This document shows positions 24,621 to 37,483 of a DNA stretch of 64,000 bases, piece by piece. The notes beneath the pieces were generated by a model that was not told the origin of the DNA, did no database searches, and worked only from the letters and a program-made list of their open reading frames with translations. Every line of letters starts with the position of its first letter. Position 1 is the first letter of the stretch. This DNA comes from Motacilla alba alba. Taxonomy: Eukaryota > Chordata > Aves > Passeriformes > Motacillidae. The translations under genes were made by a program, and so were the position numbers. The stretch covers positions 3,106,618 through 3,170,617 of the forward strand of contig NC_052032.1 of the NCBI RefSeq assembly GCF_015832195.1, in the 5' to 3' direction.

Positions 24621-27044
24621 TGTAAGGACAAGGGACACAGAGAATGGATGAGGTGACAACCCCGTGCCCCAGAGGATGGTGGAGGGACACAGGGGCCTGG
24701 GGGAAAGGGCAGGCAGGGGATTGTGTGCTGGAAACTTGGGCACCATGACCAGGGACGATGGGCTTGGACCTTGCCACTTACACAAAAAAAAAAAGCTCAT
24801 TTTGGTCTCCACCAGGACTGTGGGGGCTGAGTCTGCCCTTGTGTTAGCTCTTCTGGCACAGCAGTGTTTTAAGTCCACCTTCACCAGAGAACCCAGTTCC
24901 TGTTAAAACCCAGAAAGATTAAAGCAAGGTAAACCCTAAAAAGCGTCGATGGCAAGAGTAAGTATGGAGTTTCCAACAGAGTGGTTCTGGATTTAATTCT
25001 TGCCACACATAAACAAGGGTTCCACCAGTTGTGCCTTGGTTTTGGAATTAGCTTGATTTGAAATCTACCAGAACTCTTGTCCTGACAGTGGATCACTTTT
25101 ATCTTGCATGTGGTTCCATTAGGAAAGATTTGATAACACTGGCAGGGTAAAATTGCTGATTTCAATCTTGTCTGGTTTCCCTCTTTGCACTTTGGCAAGT
25201 AAAGAAATATTTTGCTTTTCTGTGTGTTTTCCATTGAATAACTGGGGCATCTCAGTAGTATCTTAAAAATAAAAGGCTGCCAGCTGCTGTCTCAATCTTC
25301 TCAAAGTGAAGCATCACAAACCTTTTTTTCTGCCTCTGCTGACTTGCAGCTGCTGTGTTCATTTATTAAGGTGGGACTCTGTAGGATTCAGTCTCTAATT
25401 AAATGGTGAGTACAATGGGTGCTGGACACTTTACCAGGATGCACAAGACCTTGCTTTGCTGGGGTTGGACTCCAGCTCTTAGTTTCTGCAAAGATGACAA
25501 CCTGATGTTAGAGAAAAGGGCAAAATTCCTGCCCTGGGGCCCAGGTTGGACTGCAGAAGGAGCAGCTGGAGAAAGGTGGTGTGATGGCACTGTGATGTGG
25601 TCCCAGTTCAGCACCAGACCCTCCTTCCTGAAATGCTGTAGGGCAACACTTCATCTTCACACTGACTTCTTTCCTCCCTCAGATGTAAAAAGGGATTTGG
25701 TGAACGTTCATGTGGCGTTTGGTCACTGCACTGCTGTGACAACATTGGTCTGTCTACCCTGAACAGCCAAAGCTGTGCTTCCTGCCCCACACAAAAGTTA
25801 ACTCTGTCCTGGGTGAGATCTGAGCACGTTTTCCCCGACTCTCAGGCACAGGGGAAGCTCTGGAAGAGCTGGAGAGGGGTCATGGCATGGGAGACCCCCT
25901 CCTGAGTGAAATATTCCGGTGTTGACAATATCTCTGTTAAAATTGCTCAGGCAAATCTACGTGGAATAGAGTTGGTTTGGATTTAAATTTAAAACACAAA
26001 ACAAGTTGAACTCTGAATTTCTAATCATCTCCTAGGCCCTGATGCTTTCTGACTTGGGCTTAGCTCTTATGTGTCCCATTATTATCAGTGATATGTTGAA
26101 GCTTTACAGCCAAGTACCATATTCCCTGTGATATTGAAATATAGAACATACTTGGAGTTCTTTTCTTTTCCTTCTAATCTTTCAGCAACCTAATACTTTC
26201 TGACTTCCCTCTCTCAAACCAGGGACAGCCTTTTTTCTTTATCAGGGAATTCTGGTTTCATTCAGAAGGTGTCAGCAGCTCAGACTTCAGGGATACAGTC
26301 AAGTAGTGTGAGATTATTGATAATTTTGCAAGAATGACCACACCAAAACACTGTAAATGGTTGCAGATACTCCATGGCAAGCACAGGAATAAGTCTTAAC
26401 ACGCCATGAGGTACATATGGCAGATGCTTTTATTTAATAAAAAATAAAGAAAACTAGAAGCCACAAGACAAGAAGAAAAGTTATTTCTCTAAAGTTCTCT
26501 TTTTTTCTCAAAGCCAAATGCAATATTGTGAGGTTTGGATCTAATAGAGACCCCAAATCTTTGTAGATAGGGTGGATGACTTTCTTGGAGCTGAATCTGT
26601 TGGAAACCTGTTTCTTTTCAAGTATTTCAGCCAAGTCTCCATCTCCTGCAGCCCTTGGGCTGAACAGAACCCTTTTGCAACTGCTCCTTTGAAAACACTG
26701 GAATTATTTCTCAGTGCAGGAGCTCCAGACCTGTTTTACACCTGTTCCTCTAAAACACCTGTGCTTCCACAATCCTCGTGGAATAGGCATAATTTATACT
26801 GACAGAAACTGCTTCGGCTGATGTCACTTGATAACCACCAGTGTGTGAGAAGTGCTGAGAAATACGCTTTTCTAGGGCTGCACTGGAGGAGCTTTTGCTG
26901 ACAAACACCACAAAAGCTGCTCCTATTCCTCATTGATGGCCAGGCTGGCAAATTCCCTGTGTGGATTTAGGATCTGTGCTGGAGTCAGGCATTTCCCAGG
27001 CTTCCACCATGGTCTCAGCTCTTAATTATTAGGTGGTTTTTTGC

Positions 27045-27063
27045 TTTTTTTTTTTTTTTTTTT
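27045..27063 (+). repeat. Poly(T) tract, 19 bases
   Basis: An uninterrupted run of 19 T preceded by a shorter T run. No retroposed gene body in the minus orientation was recognised beside it. Confidence 0.93.
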
Positions 27064-28874
27064 CCTAGAAAGCCACAGTTTGGGCATGGTAGGTTCATGT
27101 GTGGCAATCCCTTTGCTTGTGCCAGGCAGGTTGGCTCCAGCTCTGCACCTCCCTGGAGGAGTTTTGGTAGGTTTGAATTCAGCTCTTGGAAAATATTGTG
27201 CTGGGGAGTGGAAGAAAAGGAGGAGTTGGGCATTTACAGGGCCCTGAAAACAAAATGCTCCTTTTCACAGGAGGATTTTTAGGATTGGTTTGGGGGAGGG
27301 CAGCAAGGAGCTCGTTGAGAGGTAAAGGGAATATCTCATTAATGATTTACTAATGAGCTGTAAAAGTTCTGACTCTTTATAACTTCTGAGGATGGAAAAT
27401 GTTTCTTGGAATGCTGCAAGCCCCACAAAGGCTGGGGCAGATCCTGGCTGCCTCTGTGTAGGGTCTTTGATAGAGCCTGACTTACCTCTTTCCTCCAGTC
27501 CCTTAGGCCTTAGAAAAGATTAATCACAGTGTGGTGGGAAGCACATGGAAATAGCAGAGAGATGAGAAATGAGAGAGGGAGAGAGGAGGGAAAAAGCCCC
27601 AACATGAAACACTGTTTTCTTTCTGGTAGGGCTCAGGCAGGAATAAATTGCCAATGATCTCACTTTGGAGCAATGTCAGTTTATTTGTACTGACTCTGAA
27701 CTGACCATTTCATGGGGGCTTCTGGGCTCTGCTCTGCGAGGGAAGAGCCTTGGAATGACACAGATTTTATGGACAACAGGCCCAGGGCCCTGGGCTGGGG
27801 AGGTCCAGCCACAGGGTAAGGGCTCTGATTGAAGCCTTAGAGCTGACCCTGTCAAATCAGCTTGGGTGGAAAGATTGTGCTGCTCGTGTGCCCTCCAGAG
27901 GTGGGCACAGCACACCCTGCCCTGGGTTCTACAGGAGAAATGAGGCAGACCAGAGCCCAGAAAAATACAGAGAATTAATTGAAACCTGACAGCTCTGAAA
28001 TCAAAATCCCTGGAGTGTTCAACAGCAAGGGCTTGGAGAGGGTCCAAGAAGAGCTAGGCCATGGTATAGATTTGCCTTTGCTGCAGTCCTAAGGCTTCAC
28101 TCTGTGTTATGTCTCTAGCTTGGAAGAATGTGAGTGTTTTTCTGCACCAGCTCTTGTGGCCTTTGCTGCTCCAGCAGTAGCTAAGGAGAATGCTGGAGCT
28201 AAGGAGTGAATCTTGGAACTGGTGTACAATGATTCAGACCCTGGTGCTGCCTGTGACCTGGGCTGCCATCAGTAAAGTCATTTATTCCCTGGGAGTTTCA
28301 ACTTTCCCCCTAGGAAATGTGGTGGATGAGCTTTGCTTTGCCTGTTGTCAGCACAGGGATGGGGCCACTCGTGACCTGACTGCCTGTGAAGCCCCTCACA
28401 GAACCAGGCTGTTGCTTTGTCCAGGCCTGTGGATGTTTTTCAATGAAATATTACCAACAACACGAGTGGAAACTCCTGCTGGAGGGCGCTGGGAAGCCTC
28501 TGTGGCTTCCAGCTCATGAGCAACCTTTGTCAAGCACAGCACACAGAGAGGCTGTGACCTCCCTAAAGCCCTGCCTGCACCTTTCCTTGCAACAGATTTT
28601 GCCTGGGAATGGCTCTAACCCCATAAATCCTCCTGCACGAGGCAGCACTCCCACCCCTTGCACAGGGAGGGAGAGCAGAGGCTGCACGGAGGTGCTGCAC
28701 ATTCCCAACCTTGTCCTGCTAAGAGCTGGAAGGTGCCCAAACATCTCAGTGAGCAGTGTTAGCACTTTGTGTTTTCTTGGTCATAAAGCTCAAGTGTTTA
28801 GTTAATGTCTGCACAGGTGGTTAAATACAATGGCTCCCTCTGCCAAGTTACAAACCTGAAATTTACTGGAAAGC

Positions 28875-28895
28875 AAAAAAAAAAAAAAAAAAAAA
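28875..28895 (+). repeat. Poly(A) tract, 21 bases
   Basis: An uninterrupted run of 21 A followed by A-rich sequence. No pseudogene body was recognised upstream. Confidence 0.93.
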
Positions 28896-29827
28896 TTAAG
28901 AAAAAGAAAAATCATAAAGTCCAAGTTTATTCATGGTTTTTGCAGGTTGTAAATGTAAGGAAATGAGACCACTCATGCAGATGGGCATAATGTATGCCTA
29001 GTGTGACACCTAAGAATGCTACTCAGTAATTGCACACCGTGAGACTCAAAGCAGCGGGCAGCAGTCCCCTGTAAGTGTGTGGTTTGACACACAGTTTGTG
29101 TTTTACAGACCATGTTCAGGCAGTGAGAGTATTTTGCAAGCACTCTGCAGGAAGGCTGTGTAGAACAAAGCGTATTTAAACTGAGCCCAAGTACCTTTCT
29201 GAGAAAGAGCTGTCATGCAGGGGGGTGAGACAGGTGGGAGAGGATTCTGCACTTGGCTCGTGACAGCCTGAGAGGTGGCACCCCAAATAACAGTGCCAGG
29301 GACAAGCACCAAAGTAAATCCACTCCCAGTTTTGTGGTTCTGTTGACTTCATGCTCCTGGGAAGATCTGAGTGACCAACACCAATCTGAATATCCTTGGA
29401 GCAGCAGGCAAATCTTGATCTATTTCTAGATCAAAAGTAGTTTACTGTGCAGTAACCTGGATAAATATTCCATACTGATCACTCCAGGGGAGAGTTCCCT
29501 CCCTAGGAAAGAAGGACTAGAAATCTGTGGGTGATGGAGCCCTGCCCCGTGTTCAAGAAGCAGTGCTGGGGTGTGTTCAGGAGCTGAGCAGGGGCTGGGG
29601 CAGCAGTGTCACAGGCTGCTGCAGGTGGCAGGACAGGGGCAGCCAGAGTGCCCCAGGCAGCCAAGTTCACTTCCCCACTTTAGCACCATGGAAAGAGGAA
29701 CATGGAGCTGCTGGGGAGGTGTCCCCTCAGGAAATGGTCTGAAAATCACTCCTCTGAAGCATGGCTGGTATTGCTGCTGACCTGCTTCCAGCTCTGGAAG
29801 CAGATCACTCCTCTGGCTTGCTAGATA

Positions 29828-29877
29828 GAAAAAAAAACCCAAACAAACCAAAACAAACAAACAAACAAACCAAAACA
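29828..29877 (+). repeat. (CAAA)n microsatellite-like tract
   Basis: Imperfect CAAA/CCAAA repeat with four clean 'caaa' units in the middle. It creates a hydrophobic antisense open frame (29609-29878, minus) that is not a gene. Confidence 0.85.
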
Positions 29878-30133
29878 TTAGTTAGGTTTGCTTCTTCACC
29901 CCAGTTTCCATGTAGTTTTTAAGTTGTTCGCAAAGAGAATTTGTATTCTGCTTCTGCAAGCTCTGTATGTTCATAACCTTCCTGCAGCAGAAGTGCACTT
30001 GGATATTCATGAGGAACACACGTGCCACACGTGGCTGCCAGGCCTTTGGAAGTGAGGCTTAATTTGGGAATGCTTGAGGATGGATGAACAGAACACCTTG
30101 ACCGGCTGAGCTACTCGAGGGGCTGAGGGCACC

Positions 30134-30153
30134 TGTTGTTGTTGTTGTTGTTG
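30134..30153 (+). repeat. (GTT)6 microsatellite
   Basis: Six uninterrupted GTT/TTG units followed by one GCT-interrupted unit. A candidate length polymorphism. Confidence 0.9.
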
Positions 30154-31906
30154 CTGTTATCAGCAGTATCACTGCTGTGTTTTCTGAAGGTAAAGTGCTA
30201 AGAGGCTCTGCGGTGTCTCCCACCCCCTAAATGCCCAGGGAGGAGTGTGACAAGCCCCAGTGCTGAGACAACAGCCAGGAGTGTTTTAATGCTCCCCCTT
30301 CTCTGTGGGGCTGAGCTGGGAGGTGAGGAGGTGCCTCCTGTGCCCCGCTGAACTTGTGTTGTTTGGATATCAGTATCTATTTGAAGCACCCCCAAGGAAG
30401 GGATGACTAAAGCAGCCCCCAAGTGACATGTGTTCCTCTCTGCTGCTTCACAGGGAAGGCTCCAAGGTCTGTTGGTGAGATGGAGCTTCCTGCTGAGAAG
30501 ACAACTCAAGCTGGCTAGAGATTAAATAACACTTTTAACTGCCTGATACTGTGAAGCTTAAAAGGAGGGGAAAAAAAGACATGCAGTGTCACCTAGGGAG
30601 TAAACCAAAGCTCGCTGAAGCCCATTGAAAGGTTTCCATTGAATTCAGCAGGTATTGGAGTGAGCTGCCAGGATCATGCTGGTGTGACCTCAGGTTACAG
30701 CTGTGCCACTGCCACCAAAGGAGGCTGCTCAGGTTTGGAGCTCAGCATCTATCCAGCAAAGGCAAAAAGCAAGGGAAGGGGTGGGCTCGAATGTGGAGCT
30801 CATTTCTGTTGCTTGCAGTTTATAGAGTGGATTTATCACCCCTAGCTACAATGATTTCTCAGTGTTAGACACCTGCCCTTCCCCACGGCCAGCTCATAAA
30901 TGACACTGCTCTTTAATATAATGCCTTGGAAGGTATAAAGGGTAAGTTGCAGCTGAAGCAATGTTTAATTTGGCTTTTGTGGCTCAGACAGCTAAGGAGC
31001 TGTGGGCATGTCAGTTTGAATTTGAGCTGCAGCCCTGTGTCAGGCACCCAGCCCCAGCTCCAGCATGTACCACTGTGCCCCCAGCCAGGGCCTCGCGCTT
31101 CAGGCAGCGCTGTACTTCAGGGAGCACTTAACATATGAAAGAATTCATTCCTGGTTTGAATTTGAGCAGCACTACAGTGCATTGTACTTTATTACAATGC
31201 TTCTGAATTGCTTTCATAATTTCCCCTGTGCCACCACCCGACTGTAATTCTCCTCCCGTGCACAGGGCTGGCTGCAGCTCGTCGGGATGCTTTGCATTCC
31301 CCATCATCTCTGCACCAGCCTGAAGGAATTTCAATTCACACCAGTCCTGTGTGGGGAACCGAGTGTGATTATGTCCTGTAAGTGAGGAAAAATAGGAGGG
31401 AGAGAGATGAAGGCTGTGCATGAATTCGGTGGCAGCCCATGGCAGGAGGGAGATGTCTTCTCAGCTGCCTACTTGATTTTGGGCTGGTTTGCACTTTAAC
31501 TGCATTGTAGGGGAAAAAAATAAATCCTTTGATTGACTAAAGCTCATGGCCATCCTGGCAGAGGCAATGGACAGCCTTCAGCACTCACATATGTTCCAGT
31601 TTTAATTACACATTTTTTGAGTTTAAGGGTTTCCCCTGAGATGTGCTTATTCTTCTGTTTGAACCTCGGGAGAGTGAGGTCAAATGAGAAGATGACTTGT
31701 GTTCAAAATAAATATCCTTCTTGCTATCTTTTCTGGAGCTGCAGAGCCCTTCAAGGTGTTAAACAAAGCTATCAATAAGATTTACTCTCCTCTTTGTTCC
31801 ATGAACAAGTTTGGATTATTTCATTAGGAAAGGTGCTCATCATCCAGAGAGCCCCATCCTCTGCTGTGATTTCAGAGAAGAAAATTGGATGCAAAGTTCA
31901 ATCTTA

Positions 31907-31926
31907 ATAAATGAGTCCTCATTTAT
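31907..31926. repeat. 9-bp inverted repeat with 2-base loop
   Basis: ATAAATGAG (31907-31915) and CTCATTTAT (31918-31926) are exact reverse complements around TC. The centre TGAGTCCTCA is close to, but does not match, an AP-1 site (TGAGTCA). The feature is small and could be chance. Confidence 0.8.
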
Positions 31927-32684
31927 CATCACTTACTGTCCTTGGAAAATGAGAGATTGTTTTTCCAAGTGATCCTGCAGCATTGGGAAGACTTCTACAG
32001 ATTTGACTCATTGTGATTATTCCCAAGTGTTGTCATCAGTTCTTCCTGTATTTATGTGAAATTGCTCTAAGCCTGTGCTTAGCTCCCAAAGCTGATCACA
32101 GTGCTTTGAATAGGAAAAACCCCACATCCCCAGTCCCTGCTTCTGCTCTAAAACATGTCTAGTTTCATTCACTCTCTTCCTGCTGGGAGATGCCAATCTA
32201 AACCTTCTACAGAGCACAAATCTTCTACTTTTAAATATTTTTGAGGCTTTTGCTCATGGTATAGGTTATATACATTGGTTATAAAATAAGGAGGGGCTGA
32301 AAAGAATGTTCTAGAGATGACTGTACAATTATCATTAAACCTGTGCCCTGCTGTTCTGTTCTCTGAATGCCTAACCATGCTCCAGCCATGAATTTCTGCT
32401 GCACTGCATGTAGTAGTTGCATCCATCAAAGCAGAAGTGTTTCTAAATTTGACTGTGGATAATTAAACTCACTTTAATGTAAATGACTGTGCTGCAGCTC
32501 CCAGGGTGAAGATGTGTCACTTACACTCCCTATAAACATTAGGGGGAATTGGCCCCACAGAGCAGATGCTGATACAAACGCCTGCAATCCAGACTCGGCA
32601 GAGTCAGGGATTATCAAGTAGAGGGGTAAATGCTTCTTAGTAAAATCCAGCAATGGTGCCTGATTTAGGCTGTGCACACTAGGC

Positions 32685-33130
32685 AGTCAAAAGACCAAGA
32701 TGATCAGAGGGATGGAGCAGCTCTGCTGGGAGGAGAGGCTGGCACAGCTGGGATTGTTCACCTGGAGAGCAGAAGCTTTGGGGGGACCTCAGAGTGGCCT
32801 TGCAGGGCCTGGAGGGAGCTACAGGAAAGATGGAGAGAGAAAATTTGCAATGGCCTGGAGTGATGGCACAAGGGAGAATGGCTTTAAACTGCCAGAGGGC
32901 AGAGATAGATGGGATATTGATAAGGAATTGTTCCCTGGGTGGGTGGGTTACCCTGGCACAGGGTGCCCAGAGCAGCTGGGGCTGCCCCTGGATCCCTGGC
33001 AGTGTCCAAGGTAAGGCTGGACAGGGCTTGGAGCAGTCTGGGACAGTGGAAGGTGTCCCTGCCCATGGCAGGGGTGAGATGGGATGAACTTTAAGGTCCT
33101 TCTCACCCAAACCATTCCATAATCCTATTA
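32685..33130 (+). mobile_element. CR1 LINE, plus strand 3' fragment
   Basis: It runs from 'gatcagagggatggagcagc' near 32702 through 'ttgttccctgggtgggtggg' and 'ggctgcccctggatccctgg' to 'gaccttaagg'-like 3' sequence and 'aaaccattccataatcctat' at the end. It belongs to the same subfamily as the copies at 51590, 56545, 58745 and 63300. The 174-codon minus-strand frame across it (32679-33203) is an antisense artefact of CR1. Confidence 0.9.
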
Positions 33131-35942
33131 AAAGAGGAGGCTTTTTAACTCCTAGCCTCCCCATCCCTCCTGATGACTGCTGTTCCCAGATCCTGAAGCA
33201 CAATCAGTGCTGAGGCAACAGCTGAAGCCCTGTGCAAAGCCACACATGAAAAGTGAAGTTTATTTCTGTCAGCTCAGTTTAGTTTGGAGCCTGAGTGTAT
33301 GTGCCTGGGGCAGCCATAATGTGAGGGTGGCAGTCGTGATTTTCTGTGTAAACAGGGCATAAAAACTCGCTGTATTCTCTTCAGCAAGTAAACACTCTCA
33401 TTTCATGCCAGGGTTTGTAATAAAGGCTCCTTTCTCTGATTCCTTCCCCATCCAGATGTTTCTCAGTTACCAGTGTAACATAGAAACATCTTCAGCTCTT
33501 ATGGCCACCATCAAAATATTCCCTGCACTCCTGTCTTAATGTCATCTTTTCTGTTCTATTCATTCCATTCCAAGCATGTACTGTATTTTTCTTTTTAGAA
33601 AGAGTTCAACTTCTTCTAAGAAACTTTTTCTCCCACACTGAATATCCTCCCCAAAGCATGAGAACATTCTACCCTTTCATTTTGCTCACCAGACATTGCA
33701 CGATTTGCAATGGAAACTGGCAAGAACATTTAAAATAATAAAAATAAAAATTGTGCTCATCTCAGAACTGGGAGATGAGTGCATTTGCTGAGAGATGTAG
33801 GGGTTTGGAGCCCTGTGATTGAAGTCTCCAGGAATGTTAACTGAATTTTAATTTGTGTTTTACAGAACGATATGTATGGGGAGATTGTAGGAGAGGTCAG
33901 GAGAGGGTAAGAGAGACTGAGCCACGCTGGGTAAATGCATCACTTAGTGCACATTGAGCAGGTTTTTGGTTACTGCAGTTTTCAGATTTGTGCTCTAATC
34001 TTTATTGATTTAACGAGGGCTCTCACACAGTAATTAATGTGGCATTAGTTGTGCCCAGTGCTCTTGGAAAAGCTGTGTGTTAGCACTGCTCCTGCTGCTG
34101 TGGGCTCTGCTGGGGCTGCAAGGGGCACAAGTGTGCCTGGAACTTTGGACTGGATTATAAATTGGGGAAGTAGGAGGTAAAGGGATGTTTGTCTCCCCAG
34201 CTGCCTGCTCTTTTTGTGGGTAAAAGCTTGGACACCTTGTGGGTTCTTTTTTTCTTGGAATGGTTGTTGACTTGCCTCAGTCTTTCAGGATCCCATATCA
34301 GACCTCTGGCCTGGCTTTGTGCAGGAATTTGTTTCCCTAACATCTCATGAATCCTGGTCCAAAGGCAGTACATAATTTTAGCTCCACTCAAAGGGAAATA
34401 AGGAACTCAAAGGAAGTACTGGAGACAGCCCCAAAATTGAGGATTCCTTCTAAAATAATAATAGAAAAAGCTTCATTCCTCTCTGGTCCCTCCTTGGGCC
34501 ACAAGACTGAGCTGATAACTGCAAGCCAATTTTTAAATGCTGAGAACTTTCCAGGGAAACATCCTGTGTGTTGACTGGTGAAAGCAGCATTAATTGCTGC
34601 GTGTGGAACCACTCAGACCAGTACTGAACTGGTCCTTAGTGGTTTCCCCTAAGCATGAAGCTGACCTATACCTGTTCTGCTCTAGTTCTTTAATAATATT
34701 CCTTAAAAGTAGTCAGTCTACAAAAGTATATATAGAATATACATTAAAATAACTATTCAATAGAAAATGCTTGTTCTTTAGCTGCAGGTTTTAGGTTTAT
34801 AGCAGGGTGAGGAGGATGGCAAGGAATCCAAAGGGGAGTTCTGCCTGAAGTCACCCCACTGAATCAGGCAGTGTCACTCCAATTTTGTGGGATTATGTCA
34901 TTATTTTGGACAGAGACTCTTTGCTGGGGCAGAACCAGTGGAGCTCTGGCTTGGTTGGTGTAGGTGGGTCAAGGTGAGTGCCCCCTCCAGCTTTTGTGCA
35001 CAGCAGCCTCCTCAGATGACATAATCTCTGAGAACACAAAGGGGTTTGGAGCCCAGGCATTTCTCCTGCTGTTTGGTGCTCCTGAGATGTCTCCTGGCAC
35101 AGGGCTCCAGCTGATGGAGCAGGGAGGAGGAAGGGTCACATGCAAGTGTGGATCTGAACTGATGCACAGAGATCGAGGGGAGCAAAGGTTTGGCTTCCCC
35201 AGCGCTGTCAGACCTTGTTGACATTTCTCATTCAACCCTTAATCCATAAAGTGAGACCAAAAAAACTTCCCTAAATGCTGGCAGAGGGTGATTTCAGTAT
35301 CATTTGTGAGGTATTTGTGTCCAGATCCTTGAAGAATTCCAGCATCTTTTTCCTATTTTAAAGCTGCTGAATGAAGCATCGAAATAAATCAATCGCATGG
35401 TTTGGGGCTGGCTTTATTTGCGAGGTTTTTTTAGCTTTTTGGTTTGGTAAAACCACAATAAACTGGTTTTGGAGGAAGGCCAGGTTTCTCTTTGAAGTCC
35501 TGTGAAGCAGCACACAAAGTTATGCTCCCTTCTCCTTGCTCCACAGAAATAAGGGAGTGATGGACTGGGAGCTGTGAGCAGCAGTCCAGCTGTTCCCACA
35601 CAAATCCTTCATTTGGATGAAAGGAGACTGTGGCTGCAAAAATCACAGCAGAGAATGGCATCAGAAGTACGACAGACAGATGGATGTTACTGTAACAGCT
35701 GTAAAAGGCCCATATGAGCAAACTGGAATAAAGACTCATTTATTCCACTTCAGCTCTATTGCATTGTTTTCTTCCTGAATGGACTGGGTACATGGTGATC
35801 CAATGGCAACGTAATTCCAATTGTAAAATGATAATGCACAATTAGCAAACTGTCAGGTACAGCCAGCTGGAGGACTGGCTGCTGGCATCCTGCCTTTGCC
35901 CAAATTAAAAAGTGGGAAATTTGTTAGTGAGACCCAGTTTCA
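33131..35942. other. Unannotated unique sequence
   Basis: No gene or clear repeat was found. A patch near 33860-34060 ('cacagtaattaatgtggcat' near 34026) has homeodomain-like motifs in repeat-free sequence. It is a weak candidate for conservation. Confidence 0.55.
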
Positions 35943-35959
35943 GGGAGGGGGGAGGGGGG
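35943..35959 (+). repeat. G-run with G-quadruplex potential
   Basis: GGG-A-GGGGGG-A-GGGGGG: three G-runs separated by single A residues. The two six-base runs can supply the fourth strand. The motif is visible, but folding is inference. Confidence 0.7.
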
Positions 35960-35965
35960 CTGTGG

Positions 35966-36021
35966 AAGTGAAAGTGCTGTTTCCTTCCTCTTTAAGTGAA
36001 AGTGCTATTTCCTTCCTCTTC
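35966..36021 (+). repeat. 28-bp tandem duplication
   Basis: Two 28-base units starting 'aagtgaaagtgct' and ending 'ttccttcctctt' plus one base (35966-35993 and 35994-36021). They differ at two positions (G/A within, T/C at the last base). The purine-rich GAAAGTG core is a direct repeat beside the G-run. Confidence 0.92.
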
Positions 36022-36125
36022 AAGGGTTTCCTGTCGTTGGAAACAGGGAGCTGCTCTTCTCCAGGTGTAAGGGAGAGGATCCAGGACAAGGCCATTGAGG
36101 TTATCAGAGACAAAAGGACTGGACT

Positions 36126-36558
36126 TGATGCCTCAGGATGGCTGCCTAGAACAGAGGCTAGACAAGATAAAGAGAATAAAAGTGGGTATTTATTAAAGGC
36201 CTTCAACAGCTACACCTTGGGCAGTCAAAGGCTCCCAGAGGCTGCGCCCAAGCTGGATGATGGTCACGAGTTTTTCACACAGTTATAAATTTGGTTCATT
36301 TACATATCTGGACTTAATTCTCCAATTACAGCTTCAGGCAATGAAGTAATTTACTCCAAGTTATCCCCTCCAATTCACTTTTGTTTACATTTTTCAGGGC
36401 CTGAGACATTGAGGTGTCCTTGAGTTTCAGGGCTAGAGAGAAATTGTTTTGTCTGAATAAAATGGGAGAACAGTAGCTGACAGGCTATGGAGTTTTAGAG
36501 TTATACATTAAAGCAGTAGAGGATGTGAAAAATATAAAAGCTGAATCCTAAGGCATCA
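36126..36558 (-). mobile_element. Solo LTR, same family as 52506-52943
   Basis: The element has TG...CA ends inside the inverted terminal motif TGATGCC...GGCATCA. Several blocks are shared with the LTR at 52506: the 'aagagaataaaagtgggtat' / 'ttattaaagg' region and 'gaaattgttttgtctg'. The polyadenylation signal lies on the minus strand, so sense is minus. The flanking 4 bases are GACT (36122-36125) and GGCT (36559-36562), an imperfect match consistent with an aged 4-bp duplication. No internal retroviral genes were seen. It is more diverged than the copy at 52506. Confidence 0.8.
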
Positions 36559-36599
36559 GGCTGGGCAGGGAGGGGACAGAGCAGATCCCTACAAACACC

Positions 36600-36895
36600 C
36601 ACAGCTCCTTGGAGGGGTGTTACCAAGCTGGGGGAGATGCTGCAGTGCCAGATAGTAAAACAAGAGTGCAGGGGCTGTAAAAGAGCTGCTTGGAAACTCC
36701 TAGAGTTGAATATTAGGAAGAGAATTTTCCCTAGAAAGGAAGGCCAGGCCTGGGATGGGCTGTCTAGACAGGCTGTGGAAGCGCCATCCTTGGAGGATGT
36801 GGAGCCTTGGCTAAATCTGAGCCAGCCTTGGCCATGGGCCCACGCTGAGCAGGACAAGGAGAGGGCCCTCATGGCCAATAATTCTGTGATAAGAG
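36600..36895 (+). mobile_element. CR1-like 3' fragment, diverged
   Basis: 'gttgaatattaggaagagaa' near 36705, then 'gggctgtctagacaggctgt' near 36757, 'ccatccttggaggatgt', and a final 'aataattctgtgata' follow the order of CR1 3' blocks. The region 36600-36700 is not clearly alignable by eye, so the left limit is uncertain. It lies directly downstream of the solo LTR. Confidence 0.6.
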
Positions 36896-37432
36896 AGACT
36901 GGAAGGGAGCAGCTGTATCTGCAAAAACATTTATTTTAATCCTCGCCATCAGACAGAATCAGTTGAGGGAGGGCAATCCTGAGGAAAGCATTTCTTAGAA
37001 ATGTGGACAAAAGAACACCTTAAAATACAATAAAACAATGAGACATTCAGATGCTCTATTGTACTTTAGGCTTCTTAAAAAAAAATCAAACAATTCTGCA
37101 GCATCTCAAGTGATACCCATCCATTTGTGTGCATGTCAAACACCAATGGATCTGTCACAGCTTTTCTTCACTTTGGGACAATTAAGCATAGATTCCATGG
37201 GCTCCTTATTTCCAGCACTGTATAAACAAAATTTGTTTTATTATGTTTACTCATTTGGAAAACAGCTAATACTTTGGGTGTGTATTCTAAGATTTTTTTG
37301 AACTCACTTCAATATTTTTTCCTGTGTCATAATAGTTGGCTTGTAGCAGCAAAGCAGAGTAATCAGTGGGTTGTGGCTGAAATCAGAACCATGTACCAGA
37401 GGCTGGTTTGATCTTGTACGTCAGTTGTTACT

Positions 37433-37483
37433 ACAAAAAGAAAGAAAAAAAAAAGAGAAAAAGAAAAAAAAAAAAAAAAAAAA
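37433..37483 (+). repeat. A-rich (GAAAA)n-like tract
   Basis: Runs of A interrupted by single G, ending in about 20 consecutive A. It encodes an artefactual poly-lysine stretch in the plus strand. Confidence 0.88.

Larger units (their letters stand above)
24621..32684. other. Unannotated unique sequence, about 8 kb
   Basis: No gene or clear interspersed repeat was seen. Simple repeats (poly(T) at 27045, poly(A) at 28875, CAAA-rich at 29830, GTT at 30134) are listed separately. A small 9-bp inverted repeat lies at 31907-31926. Open frames reach 139 codons (28386-28805, plus) without a recognisable domain. Confidence 0.55.

Noticed and set aside
32679..33203. 174-codon open frame, minus strand
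   Set aside because: Antisense to the CR1 at 32685-33130.
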